Counted from the first letter of the stretch, positions 9,188 to 17,054 are shown. The stretch is DNA of 64,000 bases from Pseudomonas sp. QS1027 (GCF_002814235.1 NZ_PHSU01000031.1:124001-188000), one strand, 5' to 3'. Program-made: numbers and translations. The notes: a model not told the origin generated them from the letters alone.

Positions 9188-9727
9188 ATGTCCGCGTCCA
9201 TGAAGGTCGTCGTCCTGGCGGGGCCTGAGTCCAGTGGTAAAAGCTGGTTGTCCGCCGAGTTGCAAGCCCGTTTCGGCGGCCTGGTGGTCGGCGAATACGT
9301 GCGTTATTTCATCGAGTGCAACCCGCGCGATACGTGCCTGGCAGATATCCCGGCCATCGCCCGCGGGCAGCTCGAGTGGGAGGATGCGGCCCGTACGCAG
9401 GCGCCCAGGCTGCTGATTCTCGACACCCACTTGCTGGGCAACCTGCTCTGGAGCCGGACCCTGTTCGGCGAGTGTCCGGCGTGGATCGAACAGGCTCTTG
9501 AGGCACGCCACTACGACCTGCACCTGTTGTTGCGCCCCGAGGGCGTGGGCTGGACCGACGACGGCCAGCGCTGCCAACCGGAGCTGTCTGAACGCCAGGC
9601 CTTTTTTGCCGCCAGCCTGGATTGGCTGACCCGGCACGGGCAAGCAGTGAGCGTGATTGACGGCGATTGGCAGGCGCGTCGTGAACAGGCCTTCACTGCC
9701 GTCACCCGGTTGCTTGAAAGTACCTGA
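9188..9727 (+). CDS. NadR-like P-loop kinase (putative ribosylnicotinamide kinase domain protein)
   Basis: A 179-aa stand-alone P-loop protein. Walker A is GPESSGKS (12-19). EYVRYF, DTHLLGNLLWS and GWTDDGQR align in order with the EYAR, DT and DG-R motifs of the nicotinamide-riboside kinase domain of NadR. No nucleotidyltransferase or helix-turn-helix domain is present, so it is not full NadR. A role in phosphorylating nicotinamide riboside is inferred from motifs only; another small metabolite is possible. An AAGGAA ribosome site precedes the ATG at 9188, with M5 (9200) as an alternative. No pyridine-nucleotide genes are adjacent. Confidence 0.7.
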   Translation: MSASMKVVVLAGPESSGKSWLSAELQARFGGLVVGEYVRYFIECNPRDTCLADIPAIARGQLEWEDAARTQAPRLLILDTHLLGNLLWSRTLFGECPAWIEQALEARHYDLHLLLRPEGVGWTDDGQRCQPELSERQAFFAASLDWLTRHGQAVSVIDGDWQARREQAFTAVTRLLEST

Positions 9728-9925
9728 AGCCAGCGAAAACCCTGGAAAAACCGGGGTCAGTGTCCACTTATGAAACACTTCGTACACAGGCGAAGCCTCA
9801 AAATCAACGGTTCAGGCACGGCACTGCCCCAAGTGTTAAGCCGCTGATACACCTGCCCTGAAAGGCCCGTATTACCGCATTGCGCCGTATTTTCCCCGCC
9901 CCGCCCCCTCACTCCTGTCTCATCC

Positions 9926-9950
9926 GTGAAACAGCTTTCCCGCGTTTCAT
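9926..9950. promoter_or_regulatory. Candidate enhancer dyad (TGAAAC-N11-GTTTCA) upstream of fapA
   Basis: TGAAAC (9927-9932) and GTTTCA (9944-9949) form a perfect inverted repeat with an 11-base centre, about 60 bp upstream of the sigma-54 promoter. An AT-rich stretch with a partial IHF-like AATCAA (9955-9960) lies between them. This is the geometry expected of an enhancer-binding-protein site. A second inverted repeat, AGTGT-N11-ACACT, lies at 9759-9779. The rest of the 337-bp gap 9728-10064 shows no gene. Confidence 0.45.
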
Positions 9951-9994
9951 CCTCAATCAAAAACAACCCATTGTTTTAAAAGGAAAAACAAAAA

Positions 9995-10012
9995 GCGGCA
10001 CAGCTTCTGCTC
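9995..10012 (+). promoter_or_regulatory. Sigma-54 (-24/-12) promoter of the fap operon
   Basis: GCGGCACAGCTTCTGCTC has GG at 9997-9998 and GC at 10009-10010, separated by exactly ten bases, and matches GGCAC of the consensus TGGCAC-N5-TTGC; the -12 half is CTGC rather than TTGC. It lies 55 bases before the fapA start, and a sigma-54 activator gene ends just after the operon. Confidence 0.6.
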
Positions 10013-10064
10013 TTTCCCTCTCAACGCCAGGCTAGGGCCAGCGTACTGAAGAAGGAATGCCGTC

Positions 10065-10505
10065 ATGGGGACTCTCACTACCGGCTTTACCCGCACCGTG
10101 CTGATCAGCTGCGCGATCAGTTCGATGCTCTGCCTCACGGCCCAGGCCGGTGGCAACGGAGTGATTGTCCTTGATCGTACCGTGCAACCTCAGAGTTATG
10201 GCCGCCCTGCCCTCCAGCCAGATCCCAACCCGGTCACCGTCAACACCAATCCATCCGGTCTGATCACTTCGATAACCGGCCGGGAACTGAGCGACGGCGA
10301 TATCGCGGGTATCAGCACCGGCGGCTCCATCAGCCAACTGATCGACGCCAATACCACCAGCATGCCAGGCCTGAACAACCCCAATGGCCTGCCAGGCATG
10401 ACTGCCGGACACGGCGGCGGCAATGGCGCCAGCATCGCCAACACGATCAACCACGGGTTGTCGGCCGGTATGAACGCCCTCGGCGCCATCGGCAAGGGGC
10501 AATGA
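10065..10505 (+). CDS. fapA: Functional amyloid periplasmic protein FapA
   Basis: First gene of the fap operon. The 146-aa product has a signal peptide (VLISCAISSMLCLTAQA, cleavage near residue 28) and a low-complexity, Gly/Asn-rich mature part. FapA is thought to act in the periplasm as a chaperone that modulates FapB/FapC fibril formation. The GAAGGA ribosome site (10051-10056) lies 8 bases before the ATG at 10065. The stop is separated by one base from the fapB start. The call rests on operon position, export signal and general family resemblance, because FapA itself is poorly conserved. Confidence 0.88.
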   Translation: MGTLTTGFTRTVLISCAISSMLCLTAQAGGNGVIVLDRTVQPQSYGRPALQPDPNPVTVNTNPSGLITSITGRELSDGDIAGISTGGSISQLIDANTTSMPGLNNPNGLPGMTAGHGGGNGASIANTINHGLSAGMNALGAIGKGQ

Positions 10506-10506
10506 C

Positions 10507-11082
10507 ATGCGCCATTCACTGTTTCTTCTCGCCCTGTTCAGCAGCGCCAGCGTATTGGCCGACTCAAGTAGCCCGGTCATCGACAGCGCCACGATCAACA
10601 ACAGCGGCCAGCAATACAACGGCAACGTGATGGTCAACCAGGCCGCCGGCGACCAGCAGCAACAGCTCAACAGTCGCGCTATCGCGGTCGGCACCAGCGC
10701 CAACGCCACCACCTTGCTGAACCAGAAAATCACCAGCGGGGCCAGTACGGCGATCAACGCCAAGGCCGCCATCCAGGGCAACTCTTTCAGTAACGGCAAC
10801 GGCATGATCGGGGTCAACCAATCCGCCGGTGCCAACAACCAGGCAATCAATGCCGTGCGGATCAGCATCAGTGCCGCGCCGCAAAGCATCGACGACAGCG
10901 TCCTGTCCCAACAGAACGTGGCGCTGTCACCGAACTCGGACTCATCCACACCCTCCGGCAGTCGCCAGGTCGTTACCAGCGACCAGGCCTTCACCGGCAG
11001 CCGGGGCGTGATTCAGGTGAGCCAGAGCGCGGGGGTGGGCAACCGTATGGCCAACACCCTCAGTATCCGGGTCGCTGATTGA
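10507..11082 (+). CDS. fapB: Minor amyloid subunit FapB
   Basis: A secreted 191-aa protein considered the nucleator or minor subunit of Fap fibrils. The signal peptide (MRHSLFLLALFSSASVLA) is followed by three imperfect amyloid repeats of the Fap type: GNVMVNQAAGDQQQQLN (about 40-56), GMIGVNQSAGANNQAIN (about 99-115) and GVIQVSQSAGVGNRMAN (about 168-184), separated by Ser/Thr-rich linkers. The alternating hydrophobic residues and conserved Asn/Gln ladders fit stacked beta-arches. It lies directly after fapA and 65 bp before fapC. Confidence 0.95.
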   Translation: MRHSLFLLALFSSASVLADSSSPVIDSATINNSGQQYNGNVMVNQAAGDQQQQLNSRAIAVGTSANATTLLNQKITSGASTAINAKAAIQGNSFSNGNGMIGVNQSAGANNQAINAVRISISAAPQSIDDSVLSQQNVALSPNSDSSTPSGSRQVVTSDQAFTGSRGVIQVSQSAGVGNRMANTLSIRVAD

Positions 11083-11147
11083 CCCGTGCAGTGCCAATTA
11101 GAAAGTACCAACACTTAACTCAACTAATAAGCACGGAGATACACACC

Positions 11148-12122
11148 ATGAAACCCACAATGGCTCTCAAACCACTGGTCTTCGCACTGGCCGCCGTCAT
11201 GGCAATGGCTGCCCAAGCAGGCGGCGATGATGGACACGGTCATCGTCATCATGACCATAACAAAGGCCCGGACCTCGCTACCCTGCTGCAGATCACTGCC
11301 GGCGCCAATGCCTCGGTGAACGACACCCAGGACAGCCACGGCAACGTTGTCACCAACGAAGGCACCCAGAACAATGGCAGCATCAACAACTCGTTGAACA
11401 GTGCCAGCGGCAACATGGGCGCCAACGCCGCAGCCGGCGACGGCAACCAACAACTCAACGAAGCCGCGCTGGCCACCGCCGACGAAAGCTTCATCTTCGG
11501 CAGCGCCACCTCCAATACCACGCTGACCCAGACCAACCACAACAACACAGTCGCCAATGAATCCACCCAAAACAACGGTTCATTGAACAGCTCTGGCAAC
11601 TATGGCTCCGGCAACATGGGCGTCAACGTGGCCGCCGGCGACTTCAACCAACAGAAAAACGACCTGGCCATCGCCGTATCCGGCGGTCGTGTTGCCTCGG
11701 CAACGGGTTCGGCGACTCAGAACTCCAATGGCCTGCAAGTGGCCAACGCCGGGGTTCAGGCCTACAAAGTCACCACCCTCAAATCCACTATCGATCTCAA
11801 AGGCAGCTACAAAGGGACCTTTAGCGGCACTGTAAGCGATCCTAAAGGCGGTCATAACAATGACGGCTGGGGTGGTGACCAGGGTGACCATGGAAAAGGA
11901 ACCATCAAAGGTACCGAGATGGGCACTATCGACCTGAATGGCGTCGCCACTTATCAAGTGATGACACCTAACGGCTGGACCATGCCAGTGGTCAACAACG
12001 CCAGCATCAACGGCTCGCTCAACAATGCCTCGGGCAACGTGGGCGCCAACGTGGCGGCCGGTGTCGGCAACCAACAGGGCAACACCCTGTCCATCGCTGC
12101 AGGCTGCCGCGCCTGCATGTAA
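11148..12122 (+). CDS. fapC: Major functional amyloid subunit FapC
   Basis: The main structural subunit of Pseudomonas amyloid fibrils in biofilms, 324 aa. The signal peptide (1-24) ends at AQA. Three repeats share the pattern GSxNxSxNxxSGNxGxNxAAGxxNQQ: R1 about 66-109, R2 about 132-176, R3 about 282-317. They are separated by a short linker L1 and a long Gly/Asp/His-rich linker L2 (about 177-281). The C-terminal CxxC (C320, C323) is typical. A histidine cluster (HGHRHHDH) directly follows the signal peptide. The start at 11148 is chosen over an upstream in-frame codon because of the GGAG ribosome site and the signal peptide. A strong terminator follows the gene. Confidence 0.97.
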   Translation: MKPTMALKPLVFALAAVMAMAAQAGGDDGHGHRHHDHNKGPDLATLLQITAGANASVNDTQDSHGNVVTNEGTQNNGSINNSLNSASGNMGANAAAGDGNQQLNEAALATADESFIFGSATSNTTLTQTNHNNTVANESTQNNGSLNSSGNYGSGNMGVNVAAGDFNQQKNDLAIAVSGGRVASATGSATQNSNGLQVANAGVQAYKVTTLKSTIDLKGSYKGTFSGTVSDPKGGHNNDGWGGDQGDHGKGTIKGTEMGTIDLNGVATYQVMTPNGWTMPVVNNASINGSLNNASGNVGANVAAGVGNQQGNTLSIAAGCRACM

Positions 12123-12136
12123 TGGCAACAGTACTG

Positions 12137-12163
12137 AGAGCCCCGGAAACGGGGCTCTTTTTT
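12137..12163 (+). terminator. Intrinsic terminator between fapC and fapD
   Basis: A perfect 9-bp GC-rich stem (AGAGCCCCG / CGGGGCTCT) capped by a GAAA tetraloop is followed by a run of six T. It lies 14 bases after the fapC stop. As an internal operon terminator it should make fapABC transcripts more abundant than fapDEF. Confidence 0.88.
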
Positions 12164-12185
12164 CAGCTCTGAGAGGCGTATGACC

Positions 12186-12866
12186 ATGCGTACCATCGCC
12201 CTTGCCGTTGCACTTTTGCTCTCCATCCCTATTCAGGCCGCTACCATGGCCGTGCCCGGCCTGCCGGGCGCAGTGGTTTTCTACAAGCATGTACAAAGCA
12301 TTCGCGAACGGCGTTTTTCCGACCTGGTCGAGCAGAAGACCGACTTCAGTTGTGGTGCCGCCGCACTCGCCACCCTCTTGCGCCAGGCCTACTGGCTGGA
12401 CGTCAACGAAGAACAGATTATCAAAGGCATGCTGACCACCTCTGACCAGGAGCTGGTCAAGAAACAGGGTTTCTCCATGCTGGACATGAAGCGTTATATC
12501 GAAAGCATCGGCATGCGTGCCCGGGGCTACAAGATTCCCGCCGACAGCCTGCCCAGCGTAACCATTCCGGTCGTGGTGATGATGGACATCCGCGGCTACA
12601 AGCATTTCGTGGTGATGCAGCGCGCCGACAAGGACTGGGTCTATATCGGCGACCCGGTGCTGGGCCACAAACGCTACACCAATGCCGATTTCCAGAAAGG
12701 CTGGAACGGCATCATCTTCGCCATCATCGGCCCCGGCTACGACAAGAGCAACGCCTTGCTCGACCCACCGGCACCGCTGACGGCCAAGAACAAGCTGGAC
12801 ACCTTCCACCCGGTCAAGGACGCGGAACTGATGGATTTCGGCTTTATCCAGAGCGACTTCTTTTAA
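12186..12866 (+). CDS. fapD: FapD, C39-type cysteine protease of the Fap system
   Basis: A periplasmic papain-like C39 peptidase homologue needed for fibril secretion. It has a signal peptide (ALAVALLLSIPIQA) and the full catalytic set: Cys in DFSCGAAAL (C56), His in GYKHFVVM (H140) and Asp in YIGDPVLG (D156), with Gln in EQKTD before the Cys as oxyanion residue. Two starts are possible, ATG at 12180 or 12186. The GAGAGG ribosome site (12171-12176) is only 3 bases from the first and 9 from the second, so 12186 is preferred. It lies just after the internal terminator and is presumably expressed by read-through. Confidence 0.93.
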   Translation: MRTIALAVALLLSIPIQAATMAVPGLPGAVVFYKHVQSIRERRFSDLVEQKTDFSCGAAALATLLRQAYWLDVNEEQIIKGMLTTSDQELVKKQGFSMLDMKRYIESIGMRARGYKIPADSLPSVTIPVVVMMDIRGYKHFVVMQRADKDWVYIGDPVLGHKRYTNADFQKGWNGIIFAIIGPGYDKSNALLDPPAPLTAKNKLDTFHPVKDAELMDFGFIQSDFF

Positions 12867-12892
12867 GGTGAACTAAAAATAAAGGGGCAGGA

Positions 12893-12905
12893 TGCTCCGG
12901 GAGCA
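12893..12905 (+). promoter_or_regulatory. Small hairpin covering the fapE ribosome-binding site
   Basis: TGCTC-CGG-GAGCA can pair as a 5-bp hairpin whose loop and 3' arm contain the GGGAG Shine-Dalgarno sequence (12899-12903) of fapE. It could lower fapE translation. Confidence 0.35.
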
Positions 12906-12909
12906 ACAC

Positions 12910-13659
12910 ATGAAAACCTCACACAGGCTGATGGTCAGTTGTTTGGTGCTCGCCTGCCTGCCGGCACACGCTGCCCTGCCCTTCAAACCCATCGAACTGA
13001 AAGACTCGGAGATGTCCGAACTGCGTGGTCGCTACGTCATGCCAGGACGCATCATCAGCTTCGGGATTGTCATGCAAAGTACCTGGACCAACGCCCGTGG
13101 CGACACCATCGGCGCGGCCACTTCCCTGCAAATCCAGCAATCGACCGTCAAACCGCAGTTCTACGTCACCACCTTCAGCACCCAGGGCAATGGCTCGGCT
13201 CCGACCCAAGGCACCGGCACGGTGATCGGCGGTGCCGGCCTGAACGCCTCGGCGGGTGTGACCCAGGTGGTGCGCGCCGCCGGCGACGGCAACAGCGCCA
13301 ACAACAACGTCGCGATCAATGTCAGCGAAGCCAACCAGGTTCCAAGCAGCCCGCAGCAAATGGGCCAGGTGCTCACCAGCGGCGGCAGCATCACCGGTTC
13401 CAGCGCCGCCGGCAGCGTCACTGTCTCTGCCGCCGCCAGCGGCGTGACCATGCAGATATTGGCCAACAACAATCAGGGTAATGCGCTGCAGCAGATCGCC
13501 CAGGGCGGGGTGCTGCAGTCCACCACCCTGCTGGGTGGCAACAATCTGGTCAACAGCATGACCCAACTCAATGTGGTGTTGCAGAACAACATGCCTACCG
13601 TGGGGGCACTGGATTGCAGCCTGACTCAACTCAAGGGACTACGCAGCATGGGATTCTGA
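12910..13659 (+). CDS. fapE: FapE, exported fibril-associated protein
   Basis: A 249-aa secreted Fap component, found as a minor constituent of purified fibrils in model strains and suggested to help export or cap fibrils. The signal peptide MKTSHRLMVSCLVLACLPAHA ends before ALP. The mature protein is rich in Gly, Asn, Ser and Gln (GTVIGGAGLNASAGVTQVVRAAGDGNSANNN), resembling Fap repeats more weakly, with a hydrophobic C-terminal part containing one Cys. The start at 12910 has a GGGAG ribosome site at 6 bases. The gene follows fapD by 43 bp and precedes fapF by 49 bp. Confidence 0.92.
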   Translation: MKTSHRLMVSCLVLACLPAHAALPFKPIELKDSEMSELRGRYVMPGRIISFGIVMQSTWTNARGDTIGAATSLQIQQSTVKPQFYVTTFSTQGNGSAPTQGTGTVIGGAGLNASAGVTQVVRAAGDGNSANNNVAINVSEANQVPSSPQQMGQVLTSGGSITGSSAAGSVTVSAAASGVTMQILANNNQGNALQQIAQGGVLQSTTLLGGNNLVNSMTQLNVVLQNNMPTVGALDCSLTQLKGLRSMGF

Positions 13660-13708
13660 ACTACGCTCATTTTCGACCATTGGATGTCAGAAAAGGACGA
13701 CTTATTTC

Positions 13709-15013
13709 ATGTCTCTATCGCTCTCGCTACGCATGGCGGTATGTGTGGGTGCCCTCTTCCCGGCGGCGATGCTACAAGCAGCGCCGGATGCCGAAGTCGA
13801 GGCCCTGAAACAGGAACTCCAGGAGCTGAAACAACGCTACGTACAACAGCAACAAGCGTTGTCGGTACTGGAGCAACGGGTTAAGCAGGTCGAAGATCAG
13901 CCGGCAGCGCCGCCACCCAAACGCCTGGTCAAGTCTCCCGCGGACCTGAAAAAGGGGCAAACGGTGGCTGTGGGGGCCAGCACGAACGCTACAGGATCGG
14001 CGGCCAGCACGTCCGGCGCCTCTTACGGCCAGTCGCTCAAGGATGATTCGGCGCCGGCCCAGAGTGTCTCTGATCTGTACAACGAGGCCAGTGGCTTCTT
14101 CGGCAATGGCAAGTTCAGCGTCGAAACAGGGATCACCTATTCGCACTACGATACCCGACAGCTGTTTCTCAATGGCTTTCTGGCCCTGGACTCGATCTTC
14201 CTCGGCAATATCAATCTGGATAGGATCAAGTCCGACACCTGGACACTCGACCTGACCGGTCGTTATAACCTCAACAACCGATGGCAGTTCGACATAAACG
14301 CCCCGATTGTCTACCGGGACTCGGTCTATCAAGCGGGGGGCGGCAACGGCGGCGCGGCCGGAACTACCGTAGAGCAAACGGTGAAGCAGGATCCAGCCTT
14401 GGGTGACGTCAACTTCGGCGTGGCCTACAAGTTCCTCGACGAATCGGAGAATTGGCCGGACGCGGTCTTCAGCTTCCGGATCAAGGCGCCCACTGGCAAG
14501 GATCCGTATGGCATCAAGTTTCTCACCTCGTCTCAAAGCAACAGCCTGGCTTACCCACAAAGCCTGCCCACCGGCAATGGCGTCTGGTCTATCACCCCGG
14601 GTATCTCACTGGTCAAGACCTTTGACCCGGCCGTACTGTTCGGCACCCTGGCCTACACTCACAACTTCGAGGAGTCGTTCAGCGATATCAGCGCACAAGA
14701 GGGTGTGGTCGTTCCCGGCAAGGTCCGACTCGGCGACAGCTTCCAGATTGGCGCTGGCGTGGCCTTTGCCCTGAACGAGAAGATGAGCATGTCCTTCTCG
14801 TTCTCGGACCTGGTGCAAAGCAGGAGCCAGCTCCAGCAGAGCGGTCAGAGCTGGCAGAACGTGATCGGCAGCGATGCCAACTCCGGGTTCTTCAACATCG
14901 GCATGACCATTGCTGCTTCGCCGAGTCTGACCATCGTGCCCATGCTGTCCCTGGGCATGACCCCCGACGCGCCAAACTTCTCTTTCAGCGTGAAATTCCC
15001 CTACTACTTCTGA
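13709..15013 (+). CDS. fapF: FapF, outer-membrane amyloid secretion pore
   Basis: The outer-membrane channel that exports FapB, FapC and FapE. The 434-aa precursor has a signal peptide (1-24), then a strongly predicted coiled coil (EVEALKQELQELKQRYVQQQQALSVLEQRV, about 28-63) that forms the periplasmic trimer, a linker (KSPADLKKGQTVAVGAS), and a C-terminal beta-barrel of about 12 amphipathic strands ending in aromatic YYF, as expected for outer-membrane insertion. An AAGGA ribosome site lies 11 bases before the ATG. It is the last gene of the operon, followed by a strong bidirectional terminator. Confidence 0.96.
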   Translation: MSLSLSLRMAVCVGALFPAAMLQAAPDAEVEALKQELQELKQRYVQQQQALSVLEQRVKQVEDQPAAPPPKRLVKSPADLKKGQTVAVGASTNATGSAASTSGASYGQSLKDDSAPAQSVSDLYNEASGFFGNGKFSVETGITYSHYDTRQLFLNGFLALDSIFLGNINLDRIKSDTWTLDLTGRYNLNNRWQFDINAPIVYRDSVYQAGGGNGGAAGTTVEQTVKQDPALGDVNFGVAYKFLDESENWPDAVFSFRIKAPTGKDPYGIKFLTSSQSNSLAYPQSLPTGNGVWSITPGISLVKTFDPAVLFGTLAYTHNFEESFSDISAQEGVVVPGKVRLGDSFQIGAGVAFALNEKMSMSFSFSDLVQSRSQLQQSGQSWQNVIGSDANSGFFNIGMTIAASPSLTIVPMLSLGMTPDAPNFSFSVKFPYYF

Positions 15014-15026
15014 CTTGGCACAATGG

Positions 15027-15062
15027 AAAAGGCCCGCAACGTGAAAACGCTGCGGGCCTTTT
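15027..15062. terminator. Bidirectional terminator between fapF and the sigma-54 activator gene
   Basis: A 12-bp perfect stem (AAAAGGCCCGCA / TGCGGGCCTTTT) with an inner CGT-GAAA-ACG mini-hairpin and A/T-rich ends can terminate both the fap operon and the convergent regulator gene. Confidence 0.88.
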
Positions 15063-15080
15063 CTTTTCGCTCACCGCGCC

Positions 15081-16406
15081 CTAGCGGATCTGGTGCTTGT
15101 GCAGCAATCGGTAGAAAGTCGGGCGTGACACCCCCAGCACGCGAGCGGCGACGCTCATATTGTCGCTGTGCCGGTTCAGCACATCGCACAGCGCCTGGTG
15201 CTCGGCGCGGCGCACATAGTCTTCCAGGGTGCCCATGGGGGCGCTGTCGCAAGGCAGGCTGTCCAGCCCCAGGTCCCGGGCCTCGATCTGCCGTCCTTCA
15301 GCCAATACCAGCCCGCGCCTGACCCGATTGGCCAGCTCACGGACATTACCCGGCCAGGCATGATTGCCCAGGGCGATCAATGCCTCTTCGCTGAAACTAC
15401 GCGGCCGGCGCCCGGTTTCCTGGCTGTAGAAATGGGAGAAATGGTTGGCCAGCATCGCCACGTCGCCATGCCGTTCGCGCAGCGGCGCCGTCATCACTTG
15501 CAGGACATTGAGCCGGTAATACAGGTCCTCACGGAAACGCCCGGTGCCGATGGCCGCTTCCAGGTCGACATGGGTCGCCGCCAGTACCCGCACATCCACC
15601 GCGATGGGCTGGCTACCGCCGACCCGCTCAATATGCTTTTCCTGGAGGAAACGCAAGAGATTGGCCTGCAACTCCAGCGGCAAGTCGCCGATTTCGTCGA
15701 GAAACAAGGTGCCGCCGTTGGCCGCCTCGATGCGCCCGACCTTGCGCTGGTGCGCCCCGGTAAAGGCGCCCTTCTCATGGCCAAACAACTCGGACTGGAT
15801 CAGGTGTTCCGGAATCGCCCCGCAATTGATCGCCACAAACGGCTTGGCGTGCCGCTGGGACTGCCGGTGCAGGGTGCGCGCCACCAGCTCCTTGCCGGTC
15901 CCGCTTTCCCCACGGATCAACACCGGCGACTCGGTGGGCGCCAGTTTGCCCAGCAGCTTGCGCAGCTCACGGATCGGCCGGCTGTCGCCGAGCAACTCGT
16001 GCTCCGGCTGGTCGACATGGATCGAACCCTGGCCGCGCAAGCGCGCCATGCCGAAGGCGCGACCTAATGTCACCTGTACGCGGGAAACATCGAAGGGCAA
16101 AGTATGAAAGTCGAAGAACCACTCGCACACGAAGTCACCGACATTCTGCAAACGCAGCACTTCCTGGCTGAGAACCGCAATCCACTCGGTGCCGCTGCGG
16201 CTGATCAGGTCCTTGACCGCTTCAGGGCGTTCGAGATGAAAAGGTTGCAGGCGCAACAGGCCGACATCGCAGGAACGGTCGACGGCAGCGTCCAGATTAC
16301 AACTGTCGACATCCCAGCCAACGGTGCGCAAGCCGGGTAACAGGCGATGACAGTCATCGCAAGGATCAACCACCAGCAGGCGTCTGAGCGGAACCGCTTC
16401 TTGCAT
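15081..16406 (-). CDS. Sigma-54-dependent enhancer-binding protein with degenerate receiver (VpsR-like)
   Basis: A 441-aa activator of RNA polymerase-sigma-54. The N-terminal ~120 residues look like a CheY-type receiver, but the phospho-acceptor position in DVGLLRLQP is Arg (R52), so phosphorylation is unlikely; this resembles the c-di-GMP-linked VpsR family. The AAA+ domain is intact: Walker A GESGTGKE (166-173), GAFTGA (213-218), Walker B LFLDEIGD (DE 237-238). A Fis-type helix-turn-helix ends the protein (VAARVLGVSRPTFYRLL). It is convergent with the fap operon, which carries a sigma-54 promoter; regulation of fap by this protein is an inference. Confidence 0.85.
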   Translation of the reverse strand: MQEAVPLRRLLVVDPCDDCHRLLPGLRTVGWDVDSCNLDAAVDRSCDVGLLRLQPFHLERPEAVKDLISRSGTEWIAVLSQEVLRLQNVGDFVCEWFFDFHTLPFDVSRVQVTLGRAFGMARLRGQGSIHVDQPEHELLGDSRPIRELRKLLGKLAPTESPVLIRGESGTGKELVARTLHRQSQRHAKPFVAINCGAIPEHLIQSELFGHEKGAFTGAHQRKVGRIEAANGGTLFLDEIGDLPLELQANLLRFLQEKHIERVGGSQPIAVDVRVLAATHVDLEAAIGTGRFREDLYYRLNVLQVMTAPLRERHGDVAMLANHFSHFYSQETGRRPRSFSEEALIALGNHAWPGNVRELANRVRRGLVLAEGRQIEARDLGLDSLPCDSAPMGTLEDYVRRAEHQALCDVLNRHSDNMSVAARVLGVSRPTFYRLLHKHQIR

Positions 16407-16486
16407 GACTGATCCTTGGCGCCAGAGTTTTAAATATTTATTAGAAACAAGCAGTTGGCAAACCTGCCTGTAACACTAGCAAGAAC

Positions 16487-16517
16487 TTGACGCAGACTTG
16501 TACCGTTTGGTTATAAC
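16487..16517 (+). promoter_or_regulatory. Weak sigma-70-like promoter in the 360-bp gap 16407-16766
   Basis: TTGACG (16487-16492) and TATAAC (16512-16517) are separated by 19 bases, slightly longer than ideal. The gap between the activator gene and the small downstream gene is AT-richer near 16430-16530 and holds no recognisable gene or RNA. Confidence 0.3.
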
Positions 16518-16766
16518 TTTGCCGATGGATAAGCCATAAATCCGGAAAGTCGCGTGCCAGAGCCTTCGGGCGACCACTACTGGTTCAGTGGAACTGGCCT
16601 GAGTATCCCGGGGCTTGAACTGAGTATATGAAAGAAAGTGAAAAAAACTTTATGACTTGTGTGACCTGATGCCCGCGATCGGACATCAGTACAAGTAACC
16701 GACCGAAACGGTGAGCCCAAACCGACGGTCCAGAGAATTGTTTGGGCATACTTGAGAGAAAACCCC

Positions 16767-17030
16767 ATGAACGCCCCGCTCCGTATGAACGAAGCACTTC
16801 TGATGGCCGGCCAGGCCCTCAAGCCATTCCAGTGTGTTGCCTGGGTGGCACAAGACAAAGGCGAACTGAGCCTGACCGTGATCGACCGTACCAACAACAG
16901 CATCGGTCGCCAGCAGATTCCTTGCAGCGCCTACTCCGACTCCGAGCAGTTGGTCAGCCTGCTGCAACAGGCCCGCGCGGAGTTGAGCCAGAAAGGCTAC
17001 GACCTGCAGCCGTGGACATTGTCGGCCTGA
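16767..17030 (+). CDS. Small conserved hypothetical protein
   Basis: An 87-aa acidic, soluble protein without signal peptide or membrane segment (MNAPLRMNEALLMAGQ... ends LSQKGYDLQPWTLSA). I do not recognise a named family. Codon use matches the genome, and a GAGAG ribosome site precedes the ATG at 16767, so it is probably a real gene. An upstream in-frame TTG (16752) is less likely. It is followed directly by a REPIN repeat and faces the convergent chlD-like gene. No function is proposed. Confidence 0.65.
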   Translation: MNAPLRMNEALLMAGQALKPFQCVAWVAQDKGELSLTVIDRTNNSIGRQQIPCSAYSDSEQLVSLLQQARAELSQKGYDLQPWTLSA

Positions 17031-17054
17031 TAGCGCTCCAGAGAACACGCAACC

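Noticed and set aside
12000..12120. FapC repeats as a CRISPR or tandem DNA repeat
   Set aside because: The repetition is at protein level (three diverged amyloid repeats) and the DNA copies are not near-identical or regularly spaced.
10032..12809. Long minus-strand frames (320 and 409 codons) opposite fapA-fapD
   Set aside because: They mirror the repeat structure of the amyloid genes and resemble no protein family.
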